From an uncultured Ruminococcus sp. (GTDB taxonomy: Bacteria > Bacillota > Clostridia > Oscillospirales > Ruminococcaceae), in assembly GCA_947624295.1 (NCBI GenBank), contig CANQJV010000019.1, positions 1 through 36,937 of the forward strand: a stretch of DNA of 36,937 nt. Reading direction: 5' to 3'. The translations under genes and the position numbers were made by a program. This document shows, in pieces, positions 1 through 9,754 of the stretch. Each line of letters starts with the position of its first letter. Positions within the stretch are counted from its first letter, which is position 1. The notes beneath the pieces are model-generated. The model made no database searches. It saw nothing but the letters and a program-made list of their open reading frames with translations, and had not been told where the DNA came from.

Positions 1-75
1 CCCTATCTTAATTTGATTTTCTTGTTTCTTGCAATTCGGACATATTTTTCCTTCTTCTATTGTTGCTTTTCTCAT
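1..75 (-). CDS. N-terminal fragment of a small CxxC protein (runs off the left edge)
   Basis: Reading leftward from the ATG at 73-75, 25 codons stay open to the window edge and begin MRKATIEEGKICPNCKKQEN. An AAGGAG ribosome binding site sits about eight bases upstream, at 85-90. The CPNC pair suggests half of a zinc ribbon. An in-frame ATG at 82-84 is too close to the binding site to be the start. Only the beginning is visible, so no family can be named. It may also be a short peptide that ends just outside the window. Confidence 0.5.
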   Translation of the reverse strand, partial: MRKATIEEGKICPNCKKQENQIKIG

Positions 76-192
76 CTTCAACATCTCCTTGTGCTTTTTA
101 TTCTATTATACCATAATATTCGCATTTTGTCCACTCCTTTTATTTTTCACTGCAATCAATTTTGCTGATATATTTAACTTATATATTACGGG

Positions 193-226
193 GAATAAAA
201 ATGCAGAGCCGATATTGCTCTGCATT
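193..226 (-). terminator. Rho-independent terminator of the panBCD operon
   Basis: A perfect 10-bp inverted repeat (AATGCAGAGC / GCTCTGCATT, arms 200-209 and 217-226, 7-base loop) lies 36 bases beyond the panD stop. On the minus strand the second arm runs straight into TTTTTATT, the classic stem plus U-run. The rest of 76-261 is AT-rich and holds no convincing gene. Confidence 0.85.
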
Positions 227-261
227 GTATAGCATATAGCATATATTTTCAGGTGAATCGC

Positions 262-642
262 CTATATTTCGCCGTGCTTTTCGTACTCGGCAACTTTGAC
301 GATTTTGTTATTCCCGTCAACAAATACAACTTTCGGACGATGTGAAGCAATTTCTTCAGGTGACATATCTGCGTAAGCCATAATAATTACAGTATCGCCT
401 TTCTGACCGCATCGTGCCGCCGCACCGTTAAGACAAATCACACCACTGCCCTTTTCGCCTGCAATGACGTAAGTTTCAATACGGCTGCCGTTGTTGACGT
501 TGACAATATGAACGTGTTCGTATTCGTAAATGCCTGCTGCCTGCATAAGTTCCTCGTCAATCGTTATACTGCCGACGTAATTGAGTTCAGCCTGCGTTAT
601 AACTGCACGGTGTATTTTGCTTTTCAGCATTGATATCTGCAT
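262..642 (-). CDS. panD: Aspartate 1-decarboxylase (PanD)
   Basis: This is the pyruvoyl enzyme that decarboxylates L-aspartate to beta-alanine, the amine half of pantothenate. The 126 residues match the family length. The self-processing site Gly24-Ser25 lies in YVGSITID, and cleavage there makes the pyruvoyl group on Ser25. [12 protein letters not shown] before it and the [11 protein letters not shown] and [10 protein letters not shown] segments are typical. The ATG at 642 is supported by an AAGGAG eight bases upstream, and it places Gly-Ser at 24/25 exactly as in the E. coli enzyme; the internal Met5 would not. It is the last gene of panB-panC-panD, 19 bases after panC, and supplies the beta-alanine that PanC uses. 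Confidence 0.97.
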   Translation of the reverse strand: MQISMLKSKIHRAVITQAELNYVGSITIDEELMQAAGIYEYEHVHIVNVNNGSRIETYVIAGEKGSGVICLNGAAARCGQKGDTVIIMAYADMSPEEIASHRPKVVFVDGNNKIVKVAEYEKHGEI

Positions 643-661
643 TATATCATCTCCTTATACA

Positions 662-1510
662 TCACACGTCTTCTGTAAAGAAATTGTCTATAAGTCTTGT
701 TTTACCGATATATACGGCTATTGCACAAAGTGCAGGGCGGTCGAGTTCAGGTATCTGCTGCATTGTCTTACAGTCAACAATTTTTACATAATCTATTTTC
801 GCAAGCGGTTCTGTATTGATATGTTCTTTCATAGAGTTCACTATAACAGAACAATTTTTTTCGCCGTTCCTCACCATATCCATACCCATAAATATTGATT
901 CCGATAAAATCAATGCTGATTTTCTTTCAGTTTCGCTTAAATACGTGTTGCGTGAGCTTTTTGCAAGTCCGTCGGGTTCACGGACAATAGGACAGCCTAT
1001 TATTTCGATGTCCATATTGAGGTCATCAACCATATGACGTATAACCGCAAGTTGTTGTGCATCTTTTTTCCCGAAATACGCACGGTCAGGCTTTACAATG
1101 TTAAAAAGTTTAGCAACTACAGTGCATACTCCTCTGAAATGAATCGGTCGGCTAAGTCCGCAAAGTTCCTCTGTAAGAACGGTCATATCCACAAACGACG
1201 AAAAATCGTCGTGATACATTTCTTCGGGTTCGGGATTGAAAATAATATCACCGCCGTGAGCCTCCACTACAGCCGAATCAAGTTCAATATCACGGGGATA
1301 GCTTTCGAGGTCCTCAGTCGGCGCAAACTGCATGGGGTTCACGAAATCCGAAACAACAGTTCTGCCATTATCCCTATGTGATGCCTCTATAAGGCTTGCG
1401 TGACCTTCGTGAAGATAGCCCATTGTCGGAACAAGTCCCACTGTAAGCCCTTGTTTACGCCATTCTTTCACCTGATTGCGCACTTCTTCTATTGTTTTGA
1501 CAACTTTCAT
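662..1510 (-). CDS. panC: Pantothenate synthetase (pantoate--beta-alanine ligase, PanC)
   Basis: PanC condenses pantoate and beta-alanine to pantothenate through a pantoyl-adenylate. The HIGH-type signature is in PTMGYLHEGHASLI near the N-terminus. The FVNPMQF substrate loop, the FGKKDAQQ segment and the second nucleotide loop LAKSSRNTYLS are all present. In that last loop Lys replaces the Met usual in LAMSSRN, and VVSDFVNP has Asp where Ile is common; both are mild departures. The start at 1508-1510 is preferred over an ATG nine bases earlier, because the AAGGAG would touch the earlier one. With this start the gene begins one base after the panB stop, so translation is probably coupled. About 282 residues, the normal size. 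Confidence 0.96.
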   Translation of the reverse strand: MKVVKTIEEVRNQVKEWRKQGLTVGLVPTMGYLHEGHASLIEASHRDNGRTVVSDFVNPMQFAPTEDLESYPRDIELDSAVVEAHGGDIIFNPEPEEMYHDDFSSFVDMTVLTEELCGLSRPIHFRGVCTVVAKLFNIVKPDRAYFGKKDAQQLAVIRHMVDDLNMDIEIIGCPIVREPDGLAKSSRNTYLSETERKSALILSESIFMGMDMVRNGEKNCSVIVNSMKEHINTEPLAKIDYVKIVDCKTMQQIPELDRPALCAIAVYIGKTRLIDNFFTEDV

Positions 1511-1511
1511 T

Positions 1512-2348
1512 TCAATCATTCTCCTTGATAAGTTCAGCTATTACTTCTTCATCTATACTGTAAGTGTGCTTTTCTGCCGGAAAATCGCCTGATTTTGTTT
1601 CGCTGATATAATCGGTAATTCCCTGACGCATAACTTCCCCGGCATTTGCAAAACATTTTACAAATTTCGGGATATGACCTGTCGTAAGCCCGAGCATATC
1701 CGTGTAGACCAGTACCTGACCGTCACAACCGTTTCCTGCGCCTATGCCGATAGTAGGAATAACAAGCTTTTTAGTGATGATTTCAGCGAGTTTTGCGGGA
1801 ATACCCTCAAGTACAACAGCACAGGCTCCTGCCTCCTGAACTTTAATGGCATCTTCTATCAATCTTCTTGCATTTTCGATACTTTTCCCCTGAACCTTGA
1901 ATCCGCCGAAAACATTGACTGACTGAGGAGTAAGCCCCAGATGAGCAACAACAGGAATAGACGCTTTTACAATTGCGCTTATCTTGTCGCACACATCAGC
2001 TCCGCCCTCAAGTTTCACGGCATTTGCACCGCCTTCTTTGATAAGTCGTCCGGCATTTATTACAGCATCCTGAACGCTTACCTGATACGAAAGAAAAGGC
2101 ATATCAGCAACAACAAAAGCATTTTCAGCACCTCTCGAAACGGCTGATGTATGGTGAATCATATCTTCCATAGTAACAGAAAGAGTGTTTTCGTAACCTA
2201 ACATAACCATTCCCAGCGAATCACCGACAAGTATCGCATTCACACCACATTCGTCAATTATTTTAGCGGTAGTGTAATCGTAAGCAGTAAGCATTGTGAT
2301 TTTATCGCCTGATTGCTTCTGCTGTATCAGTGTAGAAACTGTATTCAT
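1512..2348 (-). CDS. panB: 3-methyl-2-oxobutanoate hydroxymethyltransferase (PanB)
   Basis: PanB transfers a one-carbon unit from methylene-tetrahydrofolate to alpha-ketoisovalerate, giving ketopantoate. The 278 residues form a TIM barrel recognised by [17 protein letters not shown] (metal and substrate binding), [29 protein letters not shown] and [24 protein letters not shown] lies eight bases before the ATG, and a near-consensus promoter is just upstream. It heads the panB-panC-panD operon. The next enzyme, ketopantoate reductase (panE), is not in the window, so pantoate must be made by a gene elsewhere. Confidence 0.97.
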   Translation of the reverse strand: MNTVSTLIQQKQSGDKITMLTAYDYTTAKIIDECGVNAILVGDSLGMVMLGYENTLSVTMEDMIHHTSAVSRGAENAFVVADMPFLSYQVSVQDAVINAGRLIKEGGANAVKLEGGADVCDKISAIVKASIPVVAHLGLTPQSVNVFGGFKVQGKSIENARRLIEDAIKVQEAGACAVVLEGIPAKLAEIITKKLVIPTIGIGAGNGCDGQVLVYTDMLGLTTGHIPKFVKCFANAGEVMRQGITDYISETKSGDFPAEKHTYSIDEEVIAELIKEND

Positions 2349-2407
2349 ATTGATTTCTCCTTGAAAATAGTGTTATCTTCCCGCAAAAGCGAATAAGATA
2401 CAAGAAT

Positions 2408-2436
2408 ATTATACCATGAAATTTATATTTTTTCAA
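2408..2436 (-). promoter_or_regulatory. Sigma-A promoter of panBCD
   Basis: On the minus strand a TTGAAA -35 box (2431-2436) and a TATAAT -10 box (2408-2413) are separated by exactly 17 bases, about 60 bases before the panB ATG. No riboswitch-like structure is evident in the short leader. Confidence 0.8.
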
Positions 2437-2555
2437 GGCATTCGGAATAATTTCCCGAAAATTTTTTCTATATAACAAAAATTCTGAAACAAATTCCGAT
2501 AAATTTTGTAGTAATTTATTTTTAATAAATTTATATATTAAATTTTATAAAACTC

Positions 2556-2584
2556 TTGAAATAAAAGTGGAAGTATGATATAAT
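2556..2584 (+). promoter_or_regulatory. Sigma-A promoter of smpB
   Basis: TTGAAA (2556-2561), a 17-base spacer, then TATAAT (2579-2584), about 30 bases ahead of the smpB start. It is divergent from the panB promoter; the roughly 120 bases between the two are very AT-rich and show nothing else clear. Confidence 0.8.
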
Positions 2585-2615
2585 TAAATAACAAATTTGA
2601 CAGGAGATGATAAAA

Positions 2616-3080
2616 ATGCGTTCAAAAGGAACAAAAACTATTTCGGAAAACAGAAAGGCTCATCACGAGTATTTTGTGCTTGAAACTTATGAGGCAGGAA
2701 TTGAACTTGTCGGCACGGAAGTGAAATCAATCAGGCAAGGTGCTGTAAACTTGAAAGATGCATGGTGTTCGATTGACAAAGGCGAAATTTTTATCAGGGG
2801 AATGCATATTTCGCCGTATGAAAAAGGTAATATTTTTAACCGTGACCCCATGCGTGTACGGAAATTACTCATGCACAAAAGAGAAATCAACAAACTTTTT
2901 GGCACTGTAAAGCAGGACGGTCTTTCGCTTATTCCATTGAGTATTTATTTCAAGGATTCCAAAGTAAAAGTTCAGGTTGGGCTTTGCAAGGGTAAAAAAC
3001 TCTATGACAAGCGTGCTGATGCGGCTAAACGTGATGCAAAGAGAGAAATTGACCGCAATATAAAAATGCGTAATCAATAA
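2616..3080 (+). CDS. smpB: SsrA (tmRNA)-binding protein SmpB
   Basis: SmpB brings tmRNA to stalled ribosomes for trans-translation. The family is clear from [20 protein letters not shown], the [16 protein letters not shown] core, the HISPYEKGN segment, HKREI and the basic C-terminal tail [20 protein letters not shown], which mimics mRNA in the decoding centre. The start is the ATG at 2616, nine bases after AGGAG; an in-frame ATG at 2607 abuts that site and is unlikely. This gives 154 residues, the usual size. No tmRNA gene is visible in the window. The SGNH lipoprotein gene follows after only nine bases and may be co-transcribed. Confidence 0.97.
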   Translation: MRSKGTKTISENRKAHHEYFVLETYEAGIELVGTEVKSIRQGAVNLKDAWCSIDKGEIFIRGMHISPYEKGNIFNRDPMRVRKLLMHKREINKLFGTVKQDGLSLIPLSIYFKDSKVKVQVGLCKGKKLYDKRADAAKRDAKREIDRNIKMRNQ

Positions 3081-3089
3081 GGAGAAAAT

Positions 3090-4094
3090 ATGTTCAGAAA
3101 AATAACATCACTTATTGCATCAGCCGTAATTTTTTTAGGGTTAACGGGCTGTTCTATGGTTAAAAGAGATATTATTGAAAAAGAATATCAGATTGAAGTA
3201 CCACAAAGAATGCTGTTTTTGGGCGATTCTATACCTGCCGGATACGGGCTTGACGGATATACGGACAGTGATAATTATAACTGCGCTTCTTATCCGAATA
3301 TCCTGAAAGAAAAATATACGGCTGAACTTGCGGAAATATGCCCCCACGAAATGCAGAATTTTGCTGTTTCGGGGGCAACTTCTGACGACCTGCTTGACTT
3401 GCTTGACAGCGGTAAACTTGATTCTGCACTTGCTGATACAGATGCTGTTGTTGTGTCAATTGGTGGAAATGATATGCTGCATATAATGTTTGGTATTTTT
3501 GAAAGTCTGGGAATGTCAAACGAAAACAGAGCGCCTGATATTGAAAACATCGATATTCTTTCGGTTATCGGTCAACTTATGACAATGGACAGCGATATTG
3601 ACGATGCGCTGACGGGATTTGAAACAAATATAAAAGAAATTTCCGCAAAACTCAACGAAAAGACATCAGGGGAAATTTATGTGCAGACTTTGTATAACCC
3701 TCTTGAAGTGTTCACTGATTTTCAAATGCTTGTTGAATTTTCAGACGAGAAAATAGACAAATATAATGAAATCGTCAAAGATAATGCGATTAACTACAAA
3801 GTGATTGACGTTGCTCCTGAATTTGAAGGCAAATGCGGTGAACTTACGAGAATAAATCAGTTTGATATTCACCCGAACGAAGAAGGTCACAAGCTGATTG
3901 CTGATATTGTTGACAAGTCATTTCGTGAAACAGGATTTTCATGCACTGTACAGGAATATGGCGAACCAAAGCTTACGCTTCTTGCAATAGTGCTTATTGC
4001 GGTGGGACTTCTTGCTGTTCTGATTATATCTGTATTTGTCATTCCATGTCTTTTCAAAAAATTTGCAGATGATGGAAATAAGAAAGGAGATTGA
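3090..4094 (+). CDS. Membrane-anchored SGNH/GDSL hydrolase lipoprotein
   Basis: A lipoprotein signal peptide ends in LTGC (Cys21), so the protein should be lipid-anchored outside the membrane. The SGNH blocks follow in order: FLGDSIPAGYG with nucleophile Ser47, SGATSDDLL (block II Gly), SIGGNDML (block III Asn) and DIHPNEEGH, holding Asp259 and His261. Near the C-terminus, about 24 hydrophobic residues (LLAIVLIAVGLLAVLIISVF) form a transmembrane segment followed by a basic tail, so the enzyme appears anchored at both ends. The family hydrolyses esters, for example acetyl groups on polysaccharides or lysophospholipids; the substrate cannot be read here. The stop lies two bases before the MoxR start, suggesting one operon. 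Confidence 0.85.
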   Translation: MFRKITSLIASAVIFLGLTGCSMVKRDIIEKEYQIEVPQRMLFLGDSIPAGYGLDGYTDSDNYNCASYPNILKEKYTAELAEICPHEMQNFAVSGATSDDLLDLLDSGKLDSALADTDAVVVSIGGNDMLHIMFGIFESLGMSNENRAPDIENIDILSVIGQLMTMDSDIDDALTGFETNIKEISAKLNEKTSGEIYVQTLYNPLEVFTDFQMLVEFSDEKIDKYNEIVKDNAINYKVIDVAPEFEGKCGELTRINQFDIHPNEEGHKLIADIVDKSFRETGFSCTVQEYGEPKLTLLAIVLIAVGLLAVLIISVFVIPCLFKKFADDGNKKGD

Positions 4095-4096
4095 AT

Positions 4097-5161
4097 ATGA
4101 ATTTGCCATTTACCGTGACACAATATGAATTATCAGATATTCTTCTCAATATATCACCAAAAAGACCTGTTTTTATATGGGGTGCTCCCGGAATTGGTAA
4201 ATCCGCACTTGTACAGAAATTCGCTGATGATGTAGGACTTCCATGCGTATCTCTCCTCGGTAGTCAGCTTGCACCTGAAGATATTATCGGCATTCCAAAA
4301 ATTGAGGGTGAAACTTCGTGCTTTATGCCTCCGAAGATGATTGCAAAAAAAGAACCATATGTTCTTTTTCTCGATGAACTCAATGCTTGTTCACAAGAAG
4401 TGCAGAAAGCGTTTTACAGTCTTATTCATGAACGCAGAATAGGCGAATATCATCTTCCAAAAGGTAGTGTTGTAATTGGTGCAGGGAATCGTTCGCAAGA
4501 CGGTGCAATTGTTAAAACAATGTCAACTGCACTTGTAAACAGAATGTTCCATGTTCAGCTTGCCGTTGATACAAATCAATGGCTTGATTGGGCTATGAAT
4601 GAGGGGTTGCACAAATGGGTTACGGATTATATAATGCAGAGACCAAATCATCTTTTTTCAGAACCGCCTAAAACCGAAGAACCATATTCAACGCCACGTT
4701 CATGGCATATGTTAAGTGATGCACTTAAAGAATACAGTGCAGGAGAAAATGAGGTTCCGGAAAGCATACTCCGTGTGCTTGTATACGGTTCTGTATCTCC
4801 GAATCATGCAGGACAGTTTCTTGCATTTGTAAAAAATCTTGGCAATAAGAATCTGTTAAATCAAATTATTAAAGGCGAGGCTCGTTTTCCGTCTGAACCT
4901 TCTGAAAGAGATGTGCTTTATTTTGTTGCACAAAGTTTCCGTTCAAAACTTCTTATGGAACTCCCCAAAGATAAAAAAGAACTTAATCATAGTACACAAA
5001 ATCTTACACACCGGGCGAAAGCAATGATAAAAGATTTATCCCATATCAACCTTGAAATTGCACAAATGGTAGTTTCAGACGATGATGACAAAACACTTCC
5101 CGAATGGTTTATGCTTGAAATTGTTCGTGATTTGCCGAGACTCATAAGAAATGACAGGTGA
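4097..5161 (+). CDS. MoxR-type AAA+ ATPase (AAA_5 family)
   Basis: This is a single AAA+ module of 354 residues. Walker A is GAPGIGKS (residues 29-36), Walker B is VLFLDE (Asp93-Glu94), the sensor 1 region is VIGAGNR, and an arginine follows in ALVNRMF. These features fit the MoxR/RavA branch, whose members act as chaperones that load or activate VWA-domain partners. The ATG at 4097 lies seven bases after AAAGGAG; an in-frame TTG at 4091 is poorly spaced. The partner VWA gene follows immediately, overlapping or almost touching the stop, the standard arrangement of MoxR-VWA pairs. The C-terminal third is helical and has no recognised motif. Confidence 0.88.
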   Translation: MNLPFTVTQYELSDILLNISPKRPVFIWGAPGIGKSALVQKFADDVGLPCVSLLGSQLAPEDIIGIPKIEGETSCFMPPKMIAKKEPYVLFLDELNACSQEVQKAFYSLIHERRIGEYHLPKGSVVIGAGNRSQDGAIVKTMSTALVNRMFHVQLAVDTNQWLDWAMNEGLHKWVTDYIMQRPNHLFSEPPKTEEPYSTPRSWHMLSDALKEYSAGENEVPESILRVLVYGSVSPNHAGQFLAFVKNLGNKNLLNQIIKGEARFPSEPSERDVLYFVAQSFRSKLLMELPKDKKELNHSTQNLTHRAKAMIKDLSHINLEIAQMVVSDDDDKTLPEWFMLEIVRDLPRLIRNDR

Positions 5162-5166
5162 CGGAA

Positions 5167-7011
5167 ATGGGGAAAAAACAAAAAAATGAAAATAAAATTC
5201 CGCCAAATGAAATGAAATTAAGAGAGGGGATTGATATAATTAAAAATCATGCTCTTTTTGGTTCATTAACTATCCACCTTGATATAGCAGACAGGAGTTT
5301 CAAGGCAAAAGGTGTTTCTGCAATTTCATATGAAAGCGGTGATATACGCCTGAATCCCAATGAAAATCACACACCAAAAGAATGGGCTTATATTATCGCA
5401 CACGCTATGTTACATCTTTGTTTTGGACATTTTGATTCAGAAAAAATGCCGGGATATTTTCGTGAAACTGATAACGGTGAAAAGAAATGGATTGAAAATT
5501 GCGACCGTATTTTGTGGAATATGGCTTGTGATATTTATATATCAAAATTTCTTGCTGATATTAAATTTGGCAGTCCTCTTTATGAGCTTGCGGAAAATAT
5601 TCCAACGGCATCTGATGAAAAAAAGATTTATGATATGCTTTTGCAAAGGCATATCAGTACAGAAAATAATTTATACGGTACGGCAAGGAGTTCTGAATGC
5701 GATATGTATTGGAATGGTACAGATAAATGGCGATTTTACCGTTTTAATTCGTATGCAGAAGAATTTACTTATGCTGTTACACGTTCCGTGAGAAAAGTTA
5801 TAAATGAAGCTGGAGGCGGTGCAGAAATTGACAAGAAAAGTAAACAACAGCTTGCGGCGGATTGGTTTATAAATCACTATCCGCTTTTAGGCGGTCTTGC
5901 ATCGGGATTTAAGATATTGGAAGTCGGTTTCGGAAGTAAATCCGCACTCAGCAATGATATTTCCATTGCGGCAATTGATATTACAGAACGTGAAATTTAT
6001 GTCAATTCATCGGCAAATCTTGATTCTGAAGAATGGAAATTTGTACTTGCTCATGAGTACCTTCATGCTGGTTTACAACATCATGAACGCTGTCAAGGAC
6101 GTGACCCGTATTTGTGGAATGTTGCTTGTGATTTTGTAATAAACGGCTGGCTTGTTGAAATGCAGGTCGGGAAAACGCCAGACAGTCTGCTTTATGATGA
6201 ATTGTTGAAAAATCTTTCAGCCGAGGAAATTTATGATAAAATTATTACAAATATCAGGAAAAATTCAAAACTTGAAACTTTCAGGGGCTATAGGAAATGC
6301 GATATTCTTGACAAAGGCTATGCTGATTCAAAATTACAGCCGACTTCACTTGATGATTTCTGTAAAAGTGCATTGAGAAGCGGTCTTGAATACTATTCAG
6401 AAAGCGGGCGTGGTACAATTCCGGCAGGTCTTATTGAAGAAATACGGGCGTTATCTGTTCCGCCGATACCGTGGGACGTTGAACTTGCAAAGTGGTTTGA
6501 TATACATTTTGCACAAATTGAAAAACGCCGTACTTATGCACGTCCAAGCCGTCGGCAATACAGTACACCTGATATTCCAAGAGCAGGCTGGTACAAGCCT
6601 GAAATGCCTGAAAATAGCTGTACTTATGGGGTTATCATTGATACATCAGGCTCTATGAATGCAAAACTTATCGGGCTTGCACTTGGTGCAACGGCAAGTT
6701 ATTCTGTTGAAAAAGAAGTGCCTTTTGTGAGGGTTGTTTTTTGCGATGCTTATCCTTATGACATAGGCTATGTTTCACCTGATGACATTGCAGGGCGTGT
6801 TGAAGTCAAAGGGCGTGGCGGAACTGTATTACAGCCTGCTGTTGAACTTCTTGAAAAAGCAAAGGACTTCCCGAAGAAAGCCCCTATACTTATTATTACA
6901 GACGGTGAAATTGAATCTGATTTCAGAATAAAACGTGAACACGCTTTTCTCATTCCAAAAGGAAAACGTTTGCCATTTCGTCCCATAGGAAAAGTATTCT
7001 ATTTCAGTTAA
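5167..7011 (+). CDS. DUF2201-type metallopeptidase-like protein with C-terminal VWA domain
   Basis: The protein has 614 residues. The N-terminal two thirds carry two related segments: [13 protein letters not shown] (residues about 76-88), followed by [10 protein letters not shown], and [14 protein letters not shown] (about 293-306), followed by [10 protein letters not shown]. The second has a complete HExxH zinc motif (His296, Glu297, His300); the first has Ala in place of Glu. The C-terminus is a VWA-like domain with MIDAS residues DTSGSM (Asp492), a GGT loop and ITDGEIE. The architecture matches DUF2201 proteins, which normally pair with MoxR ATPases; whether they cleave peptides is not established. 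A GTG at 5158 overlapping the MoxR stop is an alternative start, but AGGTGA fits the ATG at 5167 better. It converges on eno with a 4-base overlap. Confidence 0.85.
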   Translation: MGKKQKNENKIPPNEMKLREGIDIIKNHALFGSLTIHLDIADRSFKAKGVSAISYESGDIRLNPNENHTPKEWAYIIAHAMLHLCFGHFDSEKMPGYFRETDNGEKKWIENCDRILWNMACDIYISKFLADIKFGSPLYELAENIPTASDEKKIYDMLLQRHISTENNLYGTARSSECDMYWNGTDKWRFYRFNSYAEEFTYAVTRSVRKVINEAGGGAEIDKKSKQQLAADWFINHYPLLGGLASGFKILEVGFGSKSALSNDISIAAIDITEREIYVNSSANLDSEEWKFVLAHEYLHAGLQHHERCQGRDPYLWNVACDFVINGWLVEMQVGKTPDSLLYDELLKNLSAEEIYDKIITNIRKNSKLETFRGYRKCDILDKGYADSKLQPTSLDDFCKSALRSGLEYYSESGRGTIPAGLIEEIRALSVPPIPWDVELAKWFDIHFAQIEKRRTYARPSRRQYSTPDIPRAGWYKPEMPENSCTYGVIIDTSGSMNAKLIGLALGATASYSVEKEVPFVRVVFCDAYPYDIGYVSPDDIAGRVEVKGRGGTVLQPAVELLEKAKDFPKKAPILIITDGEIESDFRIKREHAFLIPKGKRLPFRPIGKVFYFS

Positions 7012-8303
7012 AACTTTATATTAAATGCATTTTTCCCTGAATAGACTGCATTTATCCCAAGTTCTTCCTCAATCCTGATAAGCTGATTGTATTTTGCAGT
7101 GCGTTCTGAACGGTCAGGTGCTCCTGTTTTTATCTGGCAGGTATTCAGTGCAACAGCAAGGTCAGCAATTGTTGTATCAGCAGTTTCACCTGAACGGTGT
7201 GAGACAATAGCTGTATATCCTGCTTTATGTGCCATTTTTACCGCCTCAATAGTTTCGGATAGAGTACCAATTTGATTCAGTTTAATAAGAATTGAATTTC
7301 CTGCTCCGAGACTTATTCCCTTTGAAAGTCTTTGAGTATTTGTAACGAATAAATCATCGCCGACAAGCTGAATTTTATTGCCCAGTTCTTTTGTAATAAT
7401 CTGCCAGCCGTCCCAGTCATCTTCATCAAGAGCATCTTCAATCGATATAATCGGATATTTTTCAATCAGTTGTTTCCAGTGCGAAACAAGTTCAGCAGAA
7501 GTAAATTTTTTCAGTGATTTAGGCAGGATATATTCTCCTTTTGCATTTCCTTTCCATTCGCTTGAAGCGGCATCTATGGCAATCATGAAATCTTTTTCAG
7601 GTGTATACCCTGCTTTTTCTATTGCATCAATAATATATTGAATGGCTTCATCATCACTTTCAAGATTGGGAGCAAATCCACCCTCATCACCTACAGAAGT
7701 TGTAAGTCCGTCTGATTTGAGAAGTGATGCAAGTGAATGAAAAACTTCCGCACACCACCTTAGTGCTTCTCTGAATGAAGATGCACCAACAGGCATAATC
7801 ATAAATTCCTGAGTATCAATTGTATTTGTTGCATGAGCTCCGCCGTTCAGAATATTCATCATGGGTACGGGCAGTTCTGTACTTTGAATACCGCCTAAAA
7901 ATCTGTAAAGCGGAATATTCATTGCATAAGATGCAGTTCTTGCGGCGGCAATTGATACAGCAAGTATCGCATTTGCACCGAGATTTGATTTATCTCCCGT
8001 GCCGTCAGCCGAAATCATTGCCTTATCAACAGCATAAATATCAGAAACGTCCATTCCGGCAAGTGTAGCGTTTATAACAGTATTGATATTTTCAACGGCT
8101 TTCAATACACCTTTTCCGCCATATCTCAATTTGTCACCATCACGCAGTTCAATGGCTTCAAATATGCCTGTAGATGCTCCGCTTGGTACTGCACCTCTGC
8201 CTGTTGTTCCGTCTGTAAGAATAACTTCTGCCTCAACAGTAGGGTTTCCTCTTGAATCAAGAATTTCTCTGCCAATGACTTTTTTTATTTTCAGACAATT
8301 CAT
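7008..8303 (-). CDS. eno: Enolase
   Basis: Enolase converts 2-phosphoglycerate to phosphoenolpyruvate in glycolysis. The family signatures are complete: [29 protein letters not shown], the metal ligands in [22 protein letters not shown] and [10 protein letters not shown], the catalytic Lys in [13 protein letters not shown], and [17 protein letters not shown]. The start at 8301-8303 has GGAG nine bases upstream and gives 431 residues, the usual length; an upstream ATG at 8360 would add 19 unrelated residues. It lies 122 bases after murD on the same strand. That gap includes a TATAAT-like sequence but no good -35, so read-through from the mur genes is possible. Confidence 0.97.
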   Translation of the reverse strand: MNCLKIKKVIGREILDSRGNPTVEAEVILTDGTTGRGAVPSGASTGIFEAIELRDGDKLRYGGKGVLKAVENINTVINATLAGMDVSDIYAVDKAMISADGTGDKSNLGANAILAVSIAAARTASYAMNIPLYRFLGGIQSTELPVPMMNILNGGAHATNTIDTQEFMIMPVGASSFREALRWCAEVFHSLASLLKSDGLTTSVGDEGGFAPNLESDDEAIQYIIDAIEKAGYTPEKDFMIAIDAASSEWKGNAKGEYILPKSLKKFTSAELVSHWKQLIEKYPIISIEDALDEDDWDGWQIITKELGNKIQLVGDDLFVTNTQRLSKGISLGAGNSILIKLNQIGTLSETIEAVKMAHKAGYTAIVSHRSGETADTTIADLAVALNTCQIKTGAPDRSERTAKYNQLIRIEEELGINAVYSGKNAFNIKF

Positions 8304-8425
8304 ATATAACAACTCCATTCTTTTTATTTTATTATTAAACAAAAAGCTGTTATTATACATGAATAAATTTTTAATAAATCTATTACAACTATCACATATT
8401 TTTGATAGATGATTAGTTAAATTTC

Positions 8426-9754
8426 TTAAAATAATAATTCCGCAACAAGTGATTTGAAAACATCGCCACGTTCCTCGAAATTCTTGAATATACCGTAACT
8501 TGCGGAGGCTGGTGACATAACGCAGCTTGTTCCGGGCGGAGTAATTTCGGAGGCAAGTTTTACTGCATCTCCGAGGTGAGGTACATAGCGGAAATTCTCC
8601 GAATTTCCTGCCATATCAAAGATACGTTTCCCGGAAGATTCCATACAGATTACGTTAATGCCAGACGTTTTAAGAAAATCGACAAGAGTTGTATAATCGA
8701 TACCTCTGTCCATACCGCCGACTAATATAGTTTTCGCGTTGGGTACGCTCCTGACAGCCTCAATAGCGGTTGCACAAGCGGTTGAAATCGAATCATCGTA
8801 ATATTTTACGCCGTTTATTTCGGCAACAAATTCAAGACGGTGCGCAAGCGGATTAAACGTACAGAGAGCTTTTTCAAACTCCTCACGCTCAACATAAAAA
8901 GTCGTTATAAAATAAGCGACGGCGATATTATAGTGATTGTGAGTACCCAGCAGTTTTATTTTGTCAACGGGAATTGTATAATCTTCATGGTAGGTCTGTT
9001 TGACAATGCCGTTTTGTACATAAATTTCAGCATTTGGATTTTCAGCGGATATATCGTAGATATACTGCGGAAAACTGTTATGATTTTCGGGTAAAATATC
9101 GCTGTTTATCAGCAGACAGTCATGTATTTTCTGGTGCAGGTAAATATTTTTCTTTGCGTTGTAGTAACGTTCCATAGTGCCGTAGTGGTCAAGGTGTTCC
9201 TCGAAAAGATTCAGGAAAACAGCGGTTGACGGCGAAACGGTCATATATTCAAGCTGATGGCAGGAGAGTTCACACACAACTATAGTCTTTTCGGACATAT
9301 TCTCCGCAATATCAAAGACAGGTATGCCGATATTCCCTGCAATTCTGCAATCTTTGCCGTTTTCTTTGAGGATATGGTAAATCAGCGAAGTGACAGTACT
9401 TTTGCCTTTTGTACCTGTTATGCCGATAATCTGTTCACGGTACACCTCAAAAAATACCTGCGTTTCGGAAGTTATCAGGCATTTGAATTCAGAGGGCTGT
9501 TTTTCGAGGACAATACCGGGCGACTTGAATACAAGGTCAAATTTGTCAAGAGATTTCTGGTAATTTTCACCGCTGATAATTTCGACGGATTCAGGCAGAC
9601 CGTCTATTTTATTTATATCAGCAACAGCAATTACAGACGGCGAACAGTATTTTGTTAAAATATTGTACGTTGATTTGCCTTCACGTCCGAATCCGAGAAT
9701 ACAGACGGATTTATTTTCGGTGTAATTTTTTATATAGTCAACAAATTTATTCAA
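8426..9754 (-). CDS. murD: MurD-type UDP-MurNAc-L-alanine:glutamate ligase (possibly the L-Glu-adding MurD2 form)
   Basis: This Mur-family ligase has 442 residues. It starts with an N-terminal nucleotide-sugar domain ([14 protein letters not shown]), then the ATP P-loop [10 protein letters not shown] (residues 111-120), [22 protein letters not shown], the AHRLEFV hinge and [15 protein letters not shown], and closes with [18 protein letters not shown]. The start is TTG at 9752-9754, overlapping the upstream stop, with GGAG eight bases before it. In the ordinary pathway MurD adds D-glutamate. Because the coupled gene looks like MurL, this enzyme may instead add L-glutamate, as MurD2 of Xanthomonas does. 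Sequence inspection alone cannot decide specificity. A second murD elsewhere in the genome would favour the MurD2 reading. Confidence 0.9.
   Translation of the reverse strand: MNKFVDYIKNYTENKSVCILGFGREGKSTYNILTKYCSPSVIAVADINKIDGLPESVEIISGENYQKSLDKFDLVFKSPGIVLEKQPSEFKCLITSETQVFFEVYREQIIGITGTKGKSTVTSLIYHILKENGKDCRIAGNIGIPVFDIAENMSEKTIVVCELSCHQLEYMTVSPSTAVFLNLFEEHLDHYGTMERYYNAKKNIYLHQKIHDCLLINSDILPENHNSFPQYIYDISAENPNAEIYVQNGIVKQTYHEDYTIPVDKIKLLGTHNHYNIAVAYFITTFYVEREEFEKALCTFNPLAHRLEFVAEINGVKYYDDSISTACATAIEAVRSVPNAKTILVGGMDRGIDYTTLVDFLKTSGINVICMESSGKRIFDMAGNSENFRYVPHLGDAVKLASEITPPGTSCVMSPASASYGIFKNFEERGDVFKSLVAELLF

Noticed and set aside
29..232. Rightward reading frame of 67 codons at the left end
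   Set aside because: No ribosome binding site, Phe/Ile-rich low-complexity composition from AT-rich DNA, and it runs over the panBCD terminator and antisense to a better supported start.
226..245. Short direct repeats of the type AGCATATAGCATATA
   Set aside because: Low-complexity AT stretch of about two units without further structure.
8304..8425. Separate promoter for enolase
   Set aside because: A TATAAT-like sequence is present but no -35 at 16-18 bases, so it is not listed.
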